64,000 bases of DNA from Algihabitans sp965233705 (GCA_965233705.1 CBDDTF010000003.1:868001-932000), one strand, 5' to 3'. Numbered from the stretch's first letter, positions 16,798-25,835 are shown. The notes: a model not told the origin generated them from the letters alone. Numbers and translations are program-made.

Positions 16798-17712
16798 ATG
16801 GCGAATACGATGACGAAAGACCGCACCCAGCGGAGCGAGCTCGACCTGCTGATCGCAGAGGCGGCCCGCTATCCCTTGCTCACGCAGGAGGAGGAGAACG
16901 AGCTGGCGCGGCTGTGGCGTGAAGAGAACGACAGTACGGCGCTCAACAAGCTGCTGGGCAGCCATCTGCGGCTGGTGATCAAGCTGGCGCGCGGCCTGCG
17001 CGGCTATGGCGTGCCCATCGAGGACCTGATCGCCGAGGGCAACGTCGGCCTGATGCAGGCGGCGCAGCGCTACGACCCCGAGCGGCAGGTGCGCTTTGCC
17101 ACCTATGCCGCCTGGTGGATTCGGGCGTCGATGCACGAGCTGGTGCTCAAGAGCGGGTCGATCGTGCGCACCGTGCGCACCGGCGACCAGAAGAAGCTCT
17201 TCTTCAACCTGCGCCGCATGAAGGCGCAGCGCGCCCAGCTCGGCGAGACCGGCGAGCTGAGCGAGGAGGCGGTGGGCGAGATCGCCAAGGCGCTCGGCGT
17301 CTCCGTCAACGACGTGCGCGAAATGGACCAGCGCCTGGGCATCGGCGACGTCTCGCTGGACGCGCCGCTGACCAGCGAGGGCGAGGATTCGCGGATCGAC
17401 TTCCTCAGCGACGACCAGGCGCCCACGCCGGAGGCCATGATCGCCGAGGAGGACGAGCGCGATAAGCGCCGCATGCTGCTGGACTCCGCGATGGCGGGGC
17501 TGAACGACCGCGAGCGGCACATCCTGAAGGAGCGCCGACTCAGCGAGGAGCCCCGGACCCTGGAGGAGCTCAGCCAGGTCTACGGCGTCTCGCGCGAGCG
17601 CATTCGCCAGATCGAGGCGCGCGCGCTGGAGAAGCTGGCGGCGGCCACCCGCCGGGCGGCGAGCGATCGCGGCCTGATCGGGCGCAACCATCCGCCGGCG
17701 CTCGCCGCATAA
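16798..17712 (+). CDS. rpoH: RNA polymerase heat-shock sigma factor RpoH (sigma-32)
   Basis: 304 residues. Region 2 has DLIAEGNVGLMQAAQRYDPE (about 76-95) and RFATYAAWWIRASM. The RpoH box QKKLFFNLRR lies at 131-140 and is diagnostic for sigma-32. Region 4 ends in VYGVSRERIRQIEARALEKL. Start ATG 16798 follows GGAGAGG at a normal distance; a longer in-frame reading begins at 16681, but its first 39 codons look like 5' untranslated DNA. RpoH directs RNA polymerase to heat-shock promoters. Its own promoter contains an RpoH-type sequence, which points to autoregulation. Confidence 0.95.
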   Translation: MANTMTKDRTQRSELDLLIAEAARYPLLTQEEENELARLWREENDSTALNKLLGSHLRLVIKLARGLRGYGVPIEDLIAEGNVGLMQAAQRYDPERQVRFATYAAWWIRASMHELVLKSGSIVRTVRTGDQKKLFFNLRRMKAQRAQLGETGELSEEAVGEIAKALGVSVNDVREMDQRLGIGDVSLDAPLTSEGEDSRIDFLSDDQAPTPEAMIAEEDERDKRRMLLDSAMAGLNDRERHILKERRLSEEPRTLEELSQVYGVSRERIRQIEARALEKLAAATRRAASDRGLIGRNHPPALAA

Positions 17713-17750
17713 ATCGCGCCGCGTAAAGCGCGCCGCAGCGGCCGGGCAGC

Positions 17751-17954
17751 GTGGTGCTGCTGCTCGCCAGCCTGACCATCATCGCCGTCGCAGCCCTTGT
17801 GGTTGCGGCGGCGATCGCGTTTCGGGCGCCGGGCGCGGCGGCCGACCGGCGGGCGGCCGGGCTGCTGGCGCGCCGGCGTCTGCTGCTGGGCCTGCTGGGC
17901 TACTGGCTGGCCGCCGCACTGCTCGCCGGGCTGGTGGTGGTGCTGGCGGCCTGA
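17751..17954 (+). CDS. Small two-helix membrane protein (possible)
   Basis: 67 codons from a GTG. Two hydrophobic stretches (about 3-25 and 43-66) are separated by a basic loop with several Arg, which would place the loop in the cytoplasm. No clear ribosome site precedes the GTG. Similar tiny membrane proteins are common but hard to prove; it could be chance in GC-rich DNA. It follows rpoH by 38 bp in the same direction. Confidence 0.35.
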   Translation: MVLLLASLTIIAVAALVVAAAIAFRAPGAAADRRAAGLLARRRLLLGLLGYWLAAALLAGLVVVLAA

Positions 17955-18046
17955 GCCCCTCTGCGGCTGTGGAGCAGGTCACAGCGCGGCGCCGGCCGGC
18001 CCGGCATCGTCTCGTCAGGTCACCTGAGAGATGAGGGAGCCGGGCC

Positions 18047-18202
18047 ATGAACGCCTCCATGCGAAACACCAAGGGCTCGCTGCTGGACACGGCGCTGGCG
18101 CGCGCGGTCGACGCGACCATCGCGCTGCTGACCGCCGTGGCGCTCGGGGCGCCCCTGGCGCTGCTGCTGCTCGGCTGGGCGGCCGGGCTCCTGGTCTACT
18201 GA
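18047..18202 (+). CDS. Very small membrane protein (51 aa)
   Basis: ATG 18047 sits behind GAGGGAG at a good distance and opens a 51-codon frame ending TGA at 18202. Residues about 22-50 form one or two hydrophobic segments (ATIALLTAVALGAPLALLLL), preceded by a polar head with MRNTKGSLLD. The ribosome site and clean hydrophobic profile support a real gene. The AT-rich patch begins immediately after its stop. Function unknown. Confidence 0.45.
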   Translation: MNASMRNTKGSLLDTALARAVDATIALLTAVALGAPLALLLLGWAAGLLVY

Positions 18203-18300
18203 AATCCTCGCCTAAAATAACAAAAACAAAATGTGCAAAAAATATAATAACACTTGTGCACGATAGATAATATGGAATCCCCGGCAATCTCTAGGTATAT
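18203..18300. other. AT-rich intergenic patch
   Basis: About 100 bp of strikingly low GC in a roughly 70% GC window, with A-runs, an exact TATAAT (18243-18248), TAATAT (18268-18273) and two copies of TGTGCA. It probably contains the promoter of the YeeE-type transporter, or binds a nucleoid protein. No good -35 partner is evident. Confidence 0.5.
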
Positions 18301-18366
18301 TGCTGCGGGGCTGGGCGGTCGCGAGGGCGCGCCGGCTCCGTTGCCGTACAAGCCGGGAGCACCGCC

Positions 18367-19509
18367 ATGCTGGAGACCGTCGCGGGCAGCGATCCCCGCA
18401 GCCTCTTGATCGCCGGAGCACTCTTCATCGGCGTCGCCTTCGGCCTGCTGGGCCGCGCCTCCGGCTTCTGCCTGCGCTCGGCGCTGATGGAGTTCCGCCT
18501 GCGCCGCCCCGGCCTGCGGGCGGTCGCCTGGGCGGCAGCGCTGCTGACGGCCGTGGCGGGCGCGCAGCTTCTGGCCCGGCAGGGCCTGGTCGATCTCGGC
18601 GACAGCCTCTACCTGGCCGCGCGGGTGAACCTGCTCGCGCTGAGCCTCGGCGGACTGCTGTTCGGCGTCGGCCTGGTGCTGGCCCGTGGCTGCGGTGCGC
18701 GGCATCTGGTGTTGGCGGCGGGCGGCAATCTGCGCTCCTGGGTGGTGCTGGCCAGCCTGGCGCTGGTCGCCTACGCCAGCCTGCGCGGCATCCTGGCGCC
18801 GCTGCGGCTCTGGCTCGAGGGGCTGGTGTCGCTGCCGGTGGCGTCGGCGGGTGGCCAGGCGGTGCCGCAGCTGCTCGCCGGGCTGGGCGGCCTGACGGCG
18901 GCGGATCTCACCCTGCTCGTGGTCGGCCTCCTGGCGGCGGGGCTGCTGCCCGTGCTGCTGCAGGGGCTGCGGCGGGAGGGCTGGCGCGCGGCGGCCTGGG
19001 GCCAGCTCCTGGCCGGGATCGGGATCGGCCTGCTGATCCCGGCCGGCTGGTACGTGACCGGCGTCCTGGCGGCTGACGACTTCGACCCGGTCCCGCTGGA
19101 GTCCCTGAGCTTTACGGCGCCGGTGGGCGATTCCCTGCAGTACCTGATGACCTACACCGGCGCCGCGCTCGACTTCGGCATCGTCGCCGTGGGTGGCACC
19201 CTGCTGGGCGCGGCGCTCTGGGCGGGCCTGCGGCGCGAGGCCCGGCTGGAGGGCTTCACCGCGCCGGGCCAGCTTCTGCGCTACCTGGCCGGGGCGGCCC
19301 TGATGGGCCTGGGCGGTGTGCTCGCCCTTGGCTGCACCATCGGCGCCGGACTGAGCGGCGTCAGCACCCTGTCGCTCGGCAGCATGATCGCGCTCGGCGC
19401 GATCGCGCTGGGCGCGCGCGCCGCGCTGGCGGTGGAGGCGGCCGCCGCGCGCGGCGCCCTGCGGCTGGCCGTGGCGCCCCGGTTGCGGCCGTCGCGCTCG
19501 CGGAGCTGA
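18367..19509 (+). CDS. YeeE/YedE family transporter
   Basis: 380 residues, about ten membrane helices. Family hallmarks are the cysteine-bearing loops GRASGFCLRSALMEF (about 29-43), LARGCGARHLVL (about 104-115) and LGCTIGAGLSGVSTLSLGS (about 333-351). In studied members these cysteines pass thiosulfate or related sulfur compounds through the membrane. Both halves are fused in one polypeptide. The stop codon abuts the stop of the convergent PAS gene (TGATCA). The upstream AT-rich patch is the likely promoter. Confidence 0.85.
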   Translation: MLETVAGSDPRSLLIAGALFIGVAFGLLGRASGFCLRSALMEFRLRRPGLRAVAWAAALLTAVAGAQLLARQGLVDLGDSLYLAARVNLLALSLGGLLFGVGLVLARGCGARHLVLAAGGNLRSWVVLASLALVAYASLRGILAPLRLWLEGLVSLPVASAGGQAVPQLLAGLGGLTAADLTLLVVGLLAAGLLPVLLQGLRREGWRAAAWGQLLAGIGIGLLIPAGWYVTGVLAADDFDPVPLESLSFTAPVGDSLQYLMTYTGAALDFGIVAVGGTLLGAALWAGLRREARLEGFTAPGQLLRYLAGAALMGLGGVLALGCTIGAGLSGVSTLSLGSMIALGAIALGARAALAVEAAAARGALRLAVAPRLRPSRSRS

Positions 19510-20022
19510 TCAAAGCGGGGCGGCCGGCGGCCTCACCTCGAAATCGAAGACGAACAGCAGGCGGCTGACCTCGGCGCCCGGCTCGGCGAAGGGCAGGCCG
19601 AGCACGCTGTAGTGCTTGTAGTCGTGGCGCGCAAAGCTGAGCGGCGCGGTGGCCCAGTAGGGCCGGCGCGCGCGCACCGCCCGGTCGAAGCGTTCGCGCT
19701 GGGCGGACATTCCGGCGATCTCGTCGATGTAGCGGCCGGTGTGGTCGACGCCCAAGGCCTCGACCACCTCCGTCCCCACAAGACGCGTGAAGTAGCGTCC
19801 GCTGTCGGGCTCGCGGTGCAGCAGGCCGAGAAAGGGCAGGGCGGCGCGCGGCAGGGCCAGCGGGTCGATGGCCGCGACCGGCGGCACGTCCGCGCCATTG
19901 CGGCGGTCGCGCCAGTAGGCATAGACCGCCGCCTGGCGGCGATCGGCGAACTGCTCGGGTGCCTCCGGCAGGTCGAGGCAGACGGTGGCGTGGCCGGAGG
20001 AGCTGTCGGACAGAAAAAGCAT
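19510..20022 (-). CDS. PAS-domain protein (PAS_5 type)
   Basis: 170 residues. It begins near AVYAYWRDRRNGADVPPVAAIDP, runs through FLGLLHREPDSGRYFTRLVGTEVVEALG (partly quoted for position, about 65-90) and ends with SVLGLPFAEPGAEVSRLLFVFDF. This is the layout of the alphaproteobacterial PAS_5 proteins, single-domain sensors of unknown output. A GTG lies directly before the chosen ATG and could also start translation; the ribosome site is weak. It is tail-to-tail with the YeeE gene. Confidence 0.75.
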   Translation of the reverse strand: MLFLSDSSSGHATVCLDLPEAPEQFADRRQAAVYAYWRDRRNGADVPPVAAIDPLALPRAALPFLGLLHREPDSGRYFTRLVGTEVVEALGVDHTGRYIDEIAGMSAQRERFDRAVRARRPYWATAPLSFARHDYKHYSVLGLPFAEPGAEVSRLLFVFDFEVRPPAAPL

Positions 20023-20122
20023 CACCGGCAGGATCTAGCGGAAAGCGCCGCTGCGGCGCGAGGGACAAATTGTAAGCGGCCGGTCGGCGCCGCGCCGGGC
20101 GTTAGCGCTGTCGCGGTGGCGC

Positions 20123-21061
20123 TCAGGGCTGCGGTGTCGCCCGAGCCTCGGCCTCCAGCCAGGCGACAAAACGCGCCGACTTGCGGTGCCGCCGCCGACG
20201 GCGCAGGGCGACGTAGCTCAGGCCGCTGTCGATGAAGCCAAAGGGCGCGGCCAGCCGCCCGGCGCGCAGGTCGTCGGCGACCAGGACCCAGGGCGCGACG
20301 CAGGCGCCGAGGCCGGTCGTCACCGCCTCCAGCAGAAAATAGAAGTGCTCGTACTGCGGCACCGCCTCCGGCGCTGCTCCGGTGCCCGTCTCCGGGCCGA
20401 TCGGCCGCCCCGCGCGCGCGGCCCAGGCGGCCCAGGCCTCGGGCCGGGTTCGGGTGTGCAGTCGCGGCACCGCGTCCGGCAGGCGAGCCTCCGGCGCCGA
20501 CCCGTCGGGCACCGACCCGTCGGGCGCAGCGGCGGGCTGCTGCCAGCGCGGCGCCATGACCGGGCCGAAGGTCTCCGGAAACAGCGGCGTCACCTCCGCC
20601 TCCGCCGGCCAGGGACCGCGGCCGACGCGGATCGCCACGTCGCAGCCGTCGCGCCCGAAGTCGACCGGTGCGTCCGAGGAGGTCAGCCGCACCTCGATCC
20701 CCGGATGGGCGGCCTGGAAGCGATGCAGCCGCGGAATCAGCCAGCGCAGGGTGAGGGTGCCCAGGCAGGACACGTCGAGCGCGCCTTCCTCGGTGTCGGC
20801 CACCTGGCGCACCGCTGCGTCCAGGCCGTCGAAGGCCGCCGTCAGGCCCGGCAGCAGCCGCTGCCCCGCCTCGCTCAGGCGCAGCGCGGTCTTCGGCCCC
20901 TCGAACAGGGTGACGCCCAGCGCCGCCTCGAGATGCCGCACCTGGCGGCTGACGGCGCTGTGGGTGACGTGCAGCTCCTCCGCGGCGAGGGTCATGCGGC
21001 CCAGGCGCCCGGCGGCCTCGAAGGCGCGCAGCGCGGTCAGCGGAGGCAGGCGGCGGCTCAT
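20123..21061 (-). CDS. LysR-family regulator, GcvA-like
   Basis: 312 residues. The N-terminal winged helix (LTALRAFEAAGRLGRMTLAA, about 8-27; HVTHSAVSRQVRHLEAALGV) is of the GcvA/AmpR subgroup. The effector-binding domain starts near 90 (GALDVSCLGTLTLRWLIPRL). A 15-bp duplication around 20505-20535 gives a repeated DGS-x-P loop near residue 190-200. Start 21061 gives the standard MSRRLPPLTALRAFE opening. It is divergent from an EamA transporter, its likely target. Confidence 0.85.
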   Translation of the reverse strand: MSRRLPPLTALRAFEAAGRLGRMTLAAEELHVTHSAVSRQVRHLEAALGVTLFEGPKTALRLSEAGQRLLPGLTAAFDGLDAAVRQVADTEEGALDVSCLGTLTLRWLIPRLHRFQAAHPGIEVRLTSSDAPVDFGRDGCDVAIRVGRGPWPAEAEVTPLFPETFGPVMAPRWQQPAAAPDGSVPDGSAPEARLPDAVPRLHTRTRPEAWAAWAARAGRPIGPETGTGAAPEAVPQYEHFYFLLEAVTTGLGACVAPWVLVADDLRAGRLAAPFGFIDSGLSYVALRRRRRHRKSARFVAWLEAEARATPQP

Positions 21062-21235
21062 GTGCGTTTTCCGAACATTAGAGCTTCGAGAATACCGCTT
21101 TTCCCACCTGTTTATAGAGGATTTTCTGACGGCATGAGACGGCAGCCACTGAACTTTACGCACAACGCCGGGGTTGCCGCCGGGTCCGGCCGACGGCCCT
21201 GCGACGGCGCGCACCTGTGGAGGCCTCGGCGCTAG

Positions 21236-22081
21236 ATGGACCTCTTCGTCTTCCTTGCCGTGATGGCGGCGGCGGCGCTGCACGCCGGCTGGAACGCCCT
21301 GATCAAGCTGGGGCTCGACCGCTTCCTGTCGGTGACGCTGGTCTCGCTCGGCGCCGGGCTGCTCTCGCTCGCCGTCGTGCCCTTCGTCACGCCGCCGCCG
21401 CCCGCGGCCTGGCCCTGGCTGGGCCTCTCGGTGCTGCTACACAGCGGCTACAAGCTGTTTCTGGTGCAGGCCTATCGCGCCGGCGACCTCGGGCAGGTCT
21501 ACCCGATCGCGCGCGGGACCGCGCCGCTGCTGGTGGCGCTGGCGATGCTCCTGCTGTTCGGCGAGCGCCTGTCGCCGCCGGCTTTGCTGGGCGTGCTGCT
21601 GCTGGCCGGCGGGGTCTGCCTCATGTCGCTGCGCGGCGGGCGCGACCTGGCGAGATTGGACGGGCGCGCGGTCGGCTTCGCCCTGGGCACGGCCGTGTGG
21701 ATCGCCGGCTACAGCGTGACGGACGGGATCGGCGCGCGGGCCGCCGGCTCGCCGCACGGCTACGCCGTCTGGCTGTTCCTGCTCGACGGCCTGGTGATGC
21801 TGGCCCTGGCGGCGGCGCTGCGCGGACGCTGCGGGCTGGCCGCGCTGCCGCGCCACTGGCGCGGCGGCCTGGCGGGCGGGGCCATGTCGTTCGGCGCCTA
21901 CTGGATCGTGATCTGGGCGATGACCGTCGCCCCGATCGCCCTGGTCGCCGCCCTGCGCGAGAGTAGCGTGCTCTTCGCCGCCGCCATCTCCCTGCTGCTG
22001 CTCAAGGAGCCGCTCAGCCCGCCGCGCGCCGCCGCCGCCGCGGTGATCGTCTTCGGCCTGGTTCTGGCCCGCGGCGGCTGA
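21236..22081 (+). CDS. EamA/DMT-family transporter
   Basis: 281 residues with ten predicted membrane helices in two EamA halves (about 1-130 and 140-281). Typical elements are ALHAGWNALIKLGLD at the start, QVYPIARGTAPLLVALAMLL (about 86-105) and the C-terminal VAALRESSVLFAAAISLLLLKEPLSPPRA-type segment (position about 238-266). It is probably a metabolite exporter. GGAGG lies about 12 bases before the ATG. The divergent LysR gene is the probable regulator. Confidence 0.85.
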   Translation: MDLFVFLAVMAAAALHAGWNALIKLGLDRFLSVTLVSLGAGLLSLAVVPFVTPPPPAAWPWLGLSVLLHSGYKLFLVQAYRAGDLGQVYPIARGTAPLLVALAMLLLFGERLSPPALLGVLLLAGGVCLMSLRGGRDLARLDGRAVGFALGTAVWIAGYSVTDGIGARAAGSPHGYAVWLFLLDGLVMLALAAALRGRCGLAALPRHWRGGLAGGAMSFGAYWIVIWAMTVAPIALVAALRESSVLFAAAISLLLLKEPLSPPRAAAAAVIVFGLVLARGG

Positions 22082-22105
22082 GGCACGGTCTGCGCGACGC
22101 GGCCT

Positions 22106-23134
22106 TCAGGCCACGGCGGCGAAGACCCACCCCGAGAGCATCGACCCCAGCACGGCCAGGGCGAGGTAGAGCAGGAACGGCTTGAGCCGGAGCACCGGGA
22201 AGATCGCCATGGCGCCCCACAGGCTCACCACGCCGCCGGATACCAGAAAGGCCATGGCGGCGCCCGGCGCCATGCCGTGGTCCAGCAGCGCGCGGGTCAG
22301 CGGCAAAGCGGCATAGCCGTCGATGTAGGCGGGGCCACCGACGACGACCGCCAGCGGCACGGCCAGCGGATTGTCGCCGCCGACATAGCCGCTCAGCGCA
22401 TCCGGCTGCAGCCAGGCATTGAGTAGAAACTCGGCCGCGAAGGCCGGCGTCAGCACGAGCAGGATCAGCCGGCTGATCGACCCGATCTGCCGCGCGAACC
22501 GCTGGCGCCGGTGGCGCGTGCGCCAGACGCGCGGGTCGAAACCCTGTCCGGCAGCCGCCCCGCCGCATGAGGCGCCCAGGGCGGTCACGAGCCGGGTGGG
22601 ACGCAGCGGGGCCCGGCTCCAGGGGCGCCGGGCGAACAGGCATGCGCCCGCGCCGCCGAGCAGTCCCAGCCCGATCGCCGCAAAGACCTTGCCGAGTGCG
22701 AAGTCCCAGCCCAGGGTCACGCTTGTCGCCGCCAGCATGGCGGGGTCGGTGACCGGCGAGGCGAGCCAGAAGGCCATGACCGGCGCCAGCGGCACGCCGG
22801 CCGCCAGAAGCCCCACCATCAGCGGCAGCACCGTGACGCCGCAGACCGGCAGGATCGCGCCGACGACCGACGCGGCGAGCACCGTGTGAAGCGTCCGCCC
22901 CTCGAACAGCGCGGCGACCCGGTCGCCGGCGCCGCTGGCCATCAGCCAGGCGGCGAGCAGGACGCCCGGCGCCACGATCGGCGCGACCTCCACCAGCCCC
23001 GTCGCGGTAAAGACCAGCGTCTCCCAGGCAAGGGCCGGTTGCCACAGGGCCAGCGCCGCGACGATCACCGCAAGAGCGCCATAGACCTGTCGAACGGTCG
23101 GGCGCGCCGAACGGACAGTTTCGGCAAAGGACAT
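22106..23134 (-). CDS. Predicted permease, ArsP/DUF318 type
   Basis: 342 residues, eight to ten membrane helices with a basic cytoplasmic loop around 170-215. Conserved features are VGAILPVCGVTVLPLMVGLL (about 92-111), MAFWLASPVTDPAMLAAT and a second-half GGPAYIDGYAALPLTRALL. ArsP-like members export organo-arsenicals and others are of unknown substrate. The single CGV cysteine here is compatible with a thiol-binding site but does not prove it. It is divergent from the LysR gene at 23234. Confidence 0.75.
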   Translation of the reverse strand: MSFAETVRSARPTVRQVYGALAVIVAALALWQPALAWETLVFTATGLVEVAPIVAPGVLLAAWLMASGAGDRVAALFEGRTLHTVLAASVVGAILPVCGVTVLPLMVGLLAAGVPLAPVMAFWLASPVTDPAMLAATSVTLGWDFALGKVFAAIGLGLLGGAGACLFARRPWSRAPLRPTRLVTALGASCGGAAAGQGFDPRVWRTRHRRQRFARQIGSISRLILLVLTPAFAAEFLLNAWLQPDALSGYVGGDNPLAVPLAVVVGGPAYIDGYAALPLTRALLDHGMAPGAAMAFLVSGGVVSLWGAMAIFPVLRLKPFLLYLALAVLGSMLSGWVFAAVA

Positions 23135-23180
23135 GAGCGGCTCCCGAACTCTCTTCGGGGGCCACTATGGGGCATGGACA

Positions 23181-23194
23181 GTCATTTGAGTGAC
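23181..23194. promoter_or_regulatory. Candidate LysR operator
   Basis: GTCA-N6-TGAC palindrome in the 99-bp space between the permease and its divergent LysR regulator. The position fits autoregulation and activation of the permease. The short arms mean it could be chance. Confidence 0.3.
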
Positions 23195-23233
23195 GCGTAG
23201 TTTCAAAGAAAGCCATCGGAAAACCCAATATCA

Positions 23234-24079
23234 ATGGCCCAGTTGGACAGCGATCTGGTTCGCACCTTTCTCGCCGTCGCGGAGAGCGGGAGCGTGACCG
23301 CCGGCGCGCGCCGCATCGGCCGGTCGCAGTCGGCGACGAGCCTGCAGATCAAGCAGCTCGAGGAGATCGTCGGCCAAGCCCTGTTCCGGCGGCACGGGCG
23401 CGGCGTCAGGCCGACGGTGGCGGGCGAGCGGCTCTTACCGGTCGCCCGGCGGGTGACGCAGTCGCTGGATGCGGTCCTGACGGAGCTGCGCGGGGAGGGG
23501 CTGAGCGGCGAGCTCCGGGTCGGCCTGCCCGACGATCAGGGCCATGCGGTCCTGACCGACATCGTCGCCGAGTTCGCGGCGCGGCATCCGGATGTCCGCT
23601 TACAGGTGCACAGCGCGCTGGGCGCCGGCTACGGCGCCGCCTTGCGCTCCGGCGCTCTGGACCTGGCGGTCTTCGAGGTGCCCGAGCCCGCGCCGCAGGA
23701 CGTCGTGCTGAGACAGGACGCCTTGATCTGGATGGCCAGTCCGCAGCGCGAGCTTTGCGCCGCGCGCGTCCTGCCGATCGCCGTGTTCGACCGCGACTGC
23801 TGGTGGCGCGATGCCGCGCTGTCCGGGCTCGAGGCGGCCGGCCGCCGCTACCGGATCGTGTTTACCAGCGAGAGCGCGCGCGGCGTGCGCGCCGCCGTGC
23901 AGGCCGGGTTCGCGGCCGGGCTGCTCGGCGCGGGCGCGCGGCACGCGGAGGGCCTGGTGCCGCTGGGCGGCCTGGATCTGCGCCAACCGTCGTTTCTGGT
24001 GCTGCGGCGCGCGCCGGCGGCGTCCGGCGAGACGGTGGAGGCCATGAGCGCCGCAATCCGCCGGGCGTTCGACGGCTGA
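23234..24079 (+). CDS. LysR-family transcriptional regulator
   Basis: 281 residues. The helix-turn-helix is LVRTFLAVAESGSVTAGARRIGRSQSATSLQIKQLEEIVG (about 8-47; recognition helix around SQSATSLQIKQLE), followed by a short effector domain. Placement head-to-head with the ArsP-like permease, with a 99-bp shared promoter region, suggests that it controls that transporter. The ligand is unknown. Confidence 0.85.
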   Translation: MAQLDSDLVRTFLAVAESGSVTAGARRIGRSQSATSLQIKQLEEIVGQALFRRHGRGVRPTVAGERLLPVARRVTQSLDAVLTELRGEGLSGELRVGLPDDQGHAVLTDIVAEFAARHPDVRLQVHSALGAGYGAALRSGALDLAVFEVPEPAPQDVVLRQDALIWMASPQRELCAARVLPIAVFDRDCWWRDAALSGLEAAGRRYRIVFTSESARGVRAAVQAGFAAGLLGAGARHAEGLVPLGGLDLRQPSFLVLRRAPAASGETVEAMSAAIRRAFDG

Positions 24080-24175
24080 GGGTCTGTCAGTTCGGGCCGA
24101 AGAGCCGCGGCGTTGTTTCCTGCCCCGGTCTTGCTGTAGGAAGGCGGCGATCAGACCAGGGAGTTGTTTTTCGAC

Positions 24176-24286
24176 ATGGACAAGAGTCTCGCTGCCGTCC
24201 GCCCTCATCCGGTTTCGCCGCGAGAGCTTTTCTGCCATGTCATCCGCCGCCATCACCCTGGCCAACCTGGCCTGGTCCACGCCTGA
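24176..24286 (+). CDS. Possible leader peptide overlapping the ABC-F start
   Basis: A 36-codon frame (ATG 24176, TGA 24284-24286) preceded by AGGGAG at 24158, 12 bases away. It runs out of frame into the first 50 bp of the ABC-F gene, whose own ATG lacks a good ribosome site. Leader peptides often control antibiotic-resistance ABC-F genes by ribosome stalling. No alternative hairpins have been worked out, so this is a candidate only. Confidence 0.3.
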   Translation: MDKSLAAVRPHPVSPRELFCHVIRRHHPGQPGLVHA

Positions 24287-25835
24287 CGGCACCCCGCTTT
24301 TCACCGACCTGAACCTGAGTTTCGGGCCCGAGCGCACCGGCCTCGTCGGGCGCAACGGGACCGGAAAGACGACGCTTCTCCGCCTGATCTCGGGCGCGCT
24401 GCAGCCCCGCTCCGGCAGCGTCCAGGTGTCCGGCACGCTTGGCGTGATGCGCCAGGATATCGGCGTGCGCCCCGAGGAACGCCTGGTCGACCTGTTCGGT
24501 GTCGCGCCGGCGCTGGCGCTGCTCGACCGCGCCGCGGCCGGGGAGGCGGGCGCCGCCGAGCTGGCGGAGGCGGACTGGACGCTGCCGGCGCGGCTCGACG
24601 CGGCGCTGGCGCGCTGCGGCCTGGCGGTCGACTTGCACACGCCGCTGACGCGCCTGTCCGGCGGGCAGCGCACCCGCGCCGGCCTGGCCGCGCTGGTCTT
24701 CGCCGCGCCCGACTTCCTGCTGCTGGACGAGCCGACGAACAATCTGGACCGGGCCGGCCGCCGGGCGGTGGCCGACCTCCTCGCGGGGTGGCGCGGCGGT
24801 GCCCTGGTGGTCAGTCACGACCGCGCGCTCCTCGAGGCGATGGACGCCATCGTCGAACTCTCGACACGCGGCGCCGCGCGCTATGGCGGGCCTTACAGCG
24901 TCTACCGCGCGCGCAAGGCCGAGGAGCTGGAGGCCGCCCAGCGCGATCTGGCCCAGGCCGAGAAGACGCGCGCCGACGGCGAACGCCGGGCGCGGCAGGC
25001 GGTCGAGCGCAAGGCCCGCAAGGACGGCGCCGGGCGCCGGGCGCGCGCCAGGGGCGACCAGCCCAGGATCCTGATGGATGCGGCCAAGCAGCGGGCCGAG
25101 GCCTCGGGCGGTGCGAACGCCCGCCTGCGCGATGCGCGGCGCGCGCAGGCCGACGCGGCGCTCGCCACGGCGCGCGACAAGGTCGAGGTCCTGCAGCCCC
25201 TGTGCATGGCGCTGCCCTCGACCGGACTGCCGCCGGGCAAGGTGGTTCTGCGGCTGGATCGGGTGACCGGCGGGTATCGCCTCGACCGCCCCGTCATCCG
25301 CGAGCTGTCGTTCGCCCTCACCGGGCCCGAGCGGGTGGCGATCACCGGCCCGAACGGCTGCGGCAAGACCACGCTGCTGAAGCTGGTCGCCGGCGCGCTG
25401 ACACCGCACAGCGGCCGGGTCGACCGCGCCGTGCCCTTTGCGCTGCTGGATCAGCAGGTCGGCCTGCTCGACCCGGCCCGGTCGCTGCGCGACAACTTCC
25501 GGCGGCTCGACCCGGCGGCCGACGAGACCCAGTGCCGGGCGGCGCTGGCCCGCTTCGGCTTCCGCGCCGACGACGCCCTGCGGCAAGTGGCCGGCTTGAG
25601 CGGCGGAGAGCGGCTGCGCGCCGGCCTTGCCTGCACCCTGGGCCGGGCCCGGCCGCCCGCGTTGTTGCTTCTGGACGAGCCGACCAATCATCTGGACCTC
25701 GACGCGCTCGACGCCCTGGAGGCGGCGCTGACGGCCTATGACGGCGCGCTGCTGGCGGTCAGTCACGACGCGCGTTTTCTGGAGCACCTGGGCGTGCAGC
25801 GCAGGCTGGACCTGGGCCGGGGCGAAGACGGCTGA
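24237..25835 (+). CDS. ABC-F family ATPase
   Basis: 532 residues with two ABC cassettes and no membrane domain. Cassette 1: GLVGRNGTGKTTLLRL (about 36-51), LSGGQRTRAGLAAL, LLLDEPTNNLD. Cassette 2: ITGPNGCGKTTLLKLVAGAL (about 364-383), LSGGERLRAGLACTL, LLLDEPTNHLDLD. The linker between them (about 220-330) is a long Ala/Arg/Lys-rich helical hairpin, as expected for the arm that reaches into the ribosome. ABC-F proteins bind the ribosomal E-site and either rescue antibiotic-blocked ribosomes or tune translation. Which role applies cannot be read from sequence. Confidence 0.9.
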   Translation: MSSAAITLANLAWSTPDGTPLFTDLNLSFGPERTGLVGRNGTGKTTLLRLISGALQPRSGSVQVSGTLGVMRQDIGVRPEERLVDLFGVAPALALLDRAAAGEAGAAELAEADWTLPARLDAALARCGLAVDLHTPLTRLSGGQRTRAGLAALVFAAPDFLLLDEPTNNLDRAGRRAVADLLAGWRGGALVVSHDRALLEAMDAIVELSTRGAARYGGPYSVYRARKAEELEAAQRDLAQAEKTRADGERRARQAVERKARKDGAGRRARARGDQPRILMDAAKQRAEASGGANARLRDARRAQADAALATARDKVEVLQPLCMALPSTGLPPGKVVLRLDRVTGGYRLDRPVIRELSFALTGPERVAITGPNGCGKTTLLKLVAGALTPHSGRVDRAVPFALLDQQVGLLDPARSLRDNFRRLDPAADETQCRAALARFGFRADDALRQVAGLSGGERLRAGLACTLGRARPPALLLLDEPTNHLDLDALDALEAALTAYDGALLAVSHDARFLEHLGVQRRLDLGRGEDG

